Shown piece after piece: positions 62,520-64,000 of a stretch of 64,000 nucleotides of DNA. The first letter of the stretch is position 1. The number at the start of each line of letters is the position of its first letter. The notes below the pieces were generated by a model, which saw only the letters and a program-made list of their open reading frames with translations, did no database searches and was not told the DNA's origin. Source of the DNA: Acinetobacter lwoffii (GTDB lineage Bacteria; Pseudomonadota; Gammaproteobacteria; Pseudomonadales; Moraxellaceae); contig NZ_CP118963.1 in assembly GCF_029024105.1 (NCBI RefSeq), positions 930,001-994,000 of the forward strand, given 5' to 3'. A program made the position numbers and the translations under genes.

Positions 62520-62978
62520 TTAAGCAGCTTGCAATGCTTTTAAATCTTCCAGCACTTGCTCAGCATGACCGGCTGCTTTCACTTTACGGTATTCTTTCAC
62601 CAGTTGACCATTATGGAAAATGAAAGTCGAACGCTCAATGCCCATCACTTGTTTGCCATACATGTTCTTTTCTTTAATCACATCAAAATGATGACACAAA
62701 ATTTCTTCTTTATCGCTGATCAGATTGATACTCAAATTCTGCTTTTCAGTAAAGTTCTGATGCGCTTTTACCGAATCACGGGATACGCCAAGAATTGTGG
62801 TGTTTAAAGCATCAAACTGATCTTTTAAACAGGAAAAGCCAACTGCCTGAGTCGTACAGCCTGGCGTAGAATCTTTAGGATAAAAATAAATCACCAGCCA
62901 TTCTGTATTTAACTGGGTTAAATTGATTTCGCCTGTCGTCGCAGGAAAATTCTGGTCAAGCAAACTGATTTCAGACAT
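62520..62978 (-). CDS. Peroxiredoxin, BCP/PrxQ type
   Basis: A 152-residue thiol peroxidase. The peroxidatic Cys is in FYPKDSTPGCTTQ. The E. coli BCP resolving Cys, five residues on, is Val here (CTTQAV), while another Cys lies nine residues after the first (FSC). Further blocks are LGVSRDSVKAHQNFTEKQNL and GIERSTFIF. It reduces peroxides with thioredoxin. Whether the Cys at +9 acts as resolving residue is unknown. Confidence 0.9.
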   Translation of the reverse strand: MSEISLLDQNFPATTGEINLTQLNTEWLVIYFYPKDSTPGCTTQAVGFSCLKDQFDALNTTILGVSRDSVKAHQNFTEKQNLSINLISDKEEILCHHFDVIKEKNMYGKQVMGIERSTFIFHNGQLVKEYRKVKAAGHAEQVLEDLKALQAA

Positions 62979-63010
62979 AAAAACTCCTGTTTTCTTTAAA
63001 TTTTTTCAAA

Positions 63011-63043
63011 AAAATAAGCCACATTATAGTGGCTTATTTTATC
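63011..63043 (-). terminator. Terminator of the small secreted-protein gene
   Basis: Twelve-base stem AAAATAAGCCAC/GTGGCTTATTTT with a six-base loop, about 20 bases beyond the stop at 63060 in the leftward direction. Confidence 0.85.
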
Positions 63044-63059
63044 AAAGAATCATCAGATC

Positions 63060-63473
63060 TTATTTCTTTGGTGCCGCTTGGGCTGATTTCATTGCTTCTT
63101 CAGTCAAAGTTTTCAGTTTGCCTGTTAACTGTGGACCAAAGCATGCTTGAAGATCTTTATTCTGCTTCTGTACAAAAGCTAAAGTGCCTGGGCTTTTCTT
63201 CTGGTTAATAGTGCTTTGAATTTCCCATTTTTGTGCATTGGTTAATTTGCCATCTGCTTCAATAGCACAACCACAATATTTGCTGACTTCAGCAGATGTC
63301 AATTTTTTGCTTTTGCCAGTTTCATTTTTACAAACATTGATCAATGCAGATTTTACATTGGTGCTTTTATAAGCTTGTTGTAATTTGTCATCAGCCGCTT
63401 GAGCCGTAGTTGCGAACATAGCAGCAGCTGAGACAATTGCTGAAAGCACGATGCTTGATTTTAAATTCTTCAT
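63060..63473 (-). CDS. Small secreted protein of unknown function, cysteine-containing
   Basis: A 137-residue exported protein from the ATG at 63473 (AAGG about nine bases upstream), with a clear signal peptide (MKNLKSSIVLSAIVSAAAMFA ending AQA). The mature part is helical, positively charged and holds four Cys (INVCKNETG, KYCGCAIE, LQACFG), which could form two disulfides. The Lys/Gln-rich pattern recalls periplasmic four-Cys helical proteins; I recognise no family. Between the peroxiredoxin gene and queC, same direction. Confidence 0.8.
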   Translation of the reverse strand: MKNLKSSIVLSAIVSAAAMFATTAQAADDKLQQAYKSTNVKSALINVCKNETGKSKKLTSAEVSKYCGCAIEADGKLTNAQKWEIQSTINQKKSPGTLAFVQKQNKDLQACFGPQLTGKLKTLTEEAMKSAQAAPKK

Positions 63474-63489
63474 AAACTCTACCTTGTTA

Positions 63490-64000
63490 TTACGGTATAT
63501 AACGTGTCGGGTCTTCAACACCTGCGTCCGCAAAACCCTGTTTACGTAAACGACAACTGTCGCATTTGCCACAGGCACGTCCTTGGTCATCTGCTTGATA
63601 GCATGACACCGTTTGACTGTAGTCTACGCCATGTTCAATACCTAAGCGAATAATATTTGCTTTGGATAAATGTAACAAAGGTGTTTCAAATTTAAGCGCT
63701 TGACCCTCTACGCCAACCTTGGTTGCAAGGCGTGCCATATTGGCAAATGCGTCAATAAATTCCGGTCGGCAATCCGGATAGCCCGAGTAATCAACCGCAT
63801 TAATTCCGATCACAATTGCTTCGGCTTTAAACACTTCTGCCGCTGCCAGGGCATAAGACAGGAAGATGGTATTACGTGCAGGAACATAGGTAATCGGGAT
63901 ACCTGACTGTTCATGATCCGGCACGTCAATGCTATGATCGGTAAGGGCTGAGCCACCCAGATTACCCAGATCAATATTGATGACGCGATGTTCCACACCC
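63490..64000 (-). CDS. queC: 7-cyano-7-deazaguanine synthase, C-terminal part (runs off window)
   Basis: QueC makes preQ0 from 7-carboxy-7-deazaguanine, ATP and ammonia, in queuosine biosynthesis. The frame is open to the right edge, so the N-terminal SGGxDS nucleotide loop is missing. Visible are ITYVPARNTIFLSYALAAAE, GINAVDYSGYPDCRPEFIDAF, TPLLHLSKANIIRLGIEHGVDYSQTVSCYQ and the zinc site C-x8-C-x2-C-x2-C (YQADDQGRACGKCDSCRLRKQGF). The C-terminus ends DPTRYIP, as usual. Confidence 0.95.
   Translation of the reverse strand, partial: GVEHRVINIDLGNLGGSALTDHSIDVPDHEQSGIPITYVPARNTIFLSYALAAAEVFKAEAIVIGINAVDYSGYPDCRPEFIDAFANMARLATKVGVEGQALKFETPLLHLSKANIIRLGIEHGVDYSQTVSCYQADDQGRACGKCDSCRLRKQGFADAGVEDPTRYIP

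Noticed and set aside
1..64000. CRISPR arrays, tRNA, rRNA, insertion sequences, prophage genes
   Set aside because: Looked for spaced direct repeats, tRNA-like cloverleaf/CCA ends, transposases and phage structural genes; none seen. A tRNA scan was not possible by eye at full rigour.

Overview
The window is a typical Acinetobacter-type chromosome segment (family Moraxellaceae). The genome is AT-rich. GyrA, PurL, SerC, Fbp, RuvAB, Tol-Pal, LolCD, ComEC and Hda all read as gammaproteobacterial orthologues. The two GlyGly-CTERM/CSLREA proteins and the UPF0178 protein match forms I know from Acinetobacter. I saw no rRNA, tRNA, CRISPR array, insertion sequence or prophage. The species is not identifiable from this text.

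Layout. 1-3070: 3' end of gyrA and a small lipoprotein. 3095-7924: leftward four-gene exporter operon (TolC-like, HlyD-like, two ABC-2 permeases) with no ATPase gene. 8285-12550: serC, a 46-aa membrane ORF, an unknown 310-aa protein, a UPF0178 protein and an EamA transporter. 12560-17610: a PilZ-like protein divergent from lolC-lolD, then comEC. 17599-24367: an LpxL-type acyltransferase, sppA-like protease plus hydrolase, purM-purN, a PerM-type protein and hda. 24488-28708: two tandem rhombosortase-target surface proteins. 28765-30114: ECF sigma factor, putative membrane anti-sigma factor and DUF3106 protein. 30261-32510: SPOUT methyltransferase, fbp and a 61-aa protein. 32509-37505: ybgC-tolQRA, tolB and pal. 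37772-41475: a broken M20 amidohydrolase, an acetamidase/formamidase and an orphan membrane protein. 41495-44892: ruvB, ruvA and a dGTPase-like gene, with a hairpin-rich repeat between ruvB and ruvA. 45088-46868: a sodium:solute symporter with a 43-aa partner. 46869-48174: a 1.3-kb gene-free stretch holding a possible structured RNA. 48175-52008: purL. 52129-53284: an Abi_C/HEPN-like gene and a 41-aa membrane protein. 53327-57222: a decay zone with a monooxygenase carrying an in-frame amber codon, its divergent LysR regulator frameshifted in an A7 run, and a carotenoid oxygenase with most of its middle deleted. 57498-64000: nitroreductase, enoyl-CoA isomerase-like protein, nadM-type gene, argP/argO-like pair, YceI, peroxiredoxin, a small secreted protein and the 3' part of queC.

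Most genes are housekeeping: envelope energisation and lipoprotein export, purine synthesis, recombination, DNA uptake and replication control. The accessory content is small. The most interesting items are the Abi_C/HEPN gene, the paired rhombotargets, the ATPase-less ABC-2 operon, the sigma/anti-sigma/DUF3106 module, three overlooked small membrane ORFs, a multi-hairpin dispersed repeat with two diverged copies, and a catabolic patch in which enzyme and regulator have decayed together. I see no convincing wholly new multi-gene system.
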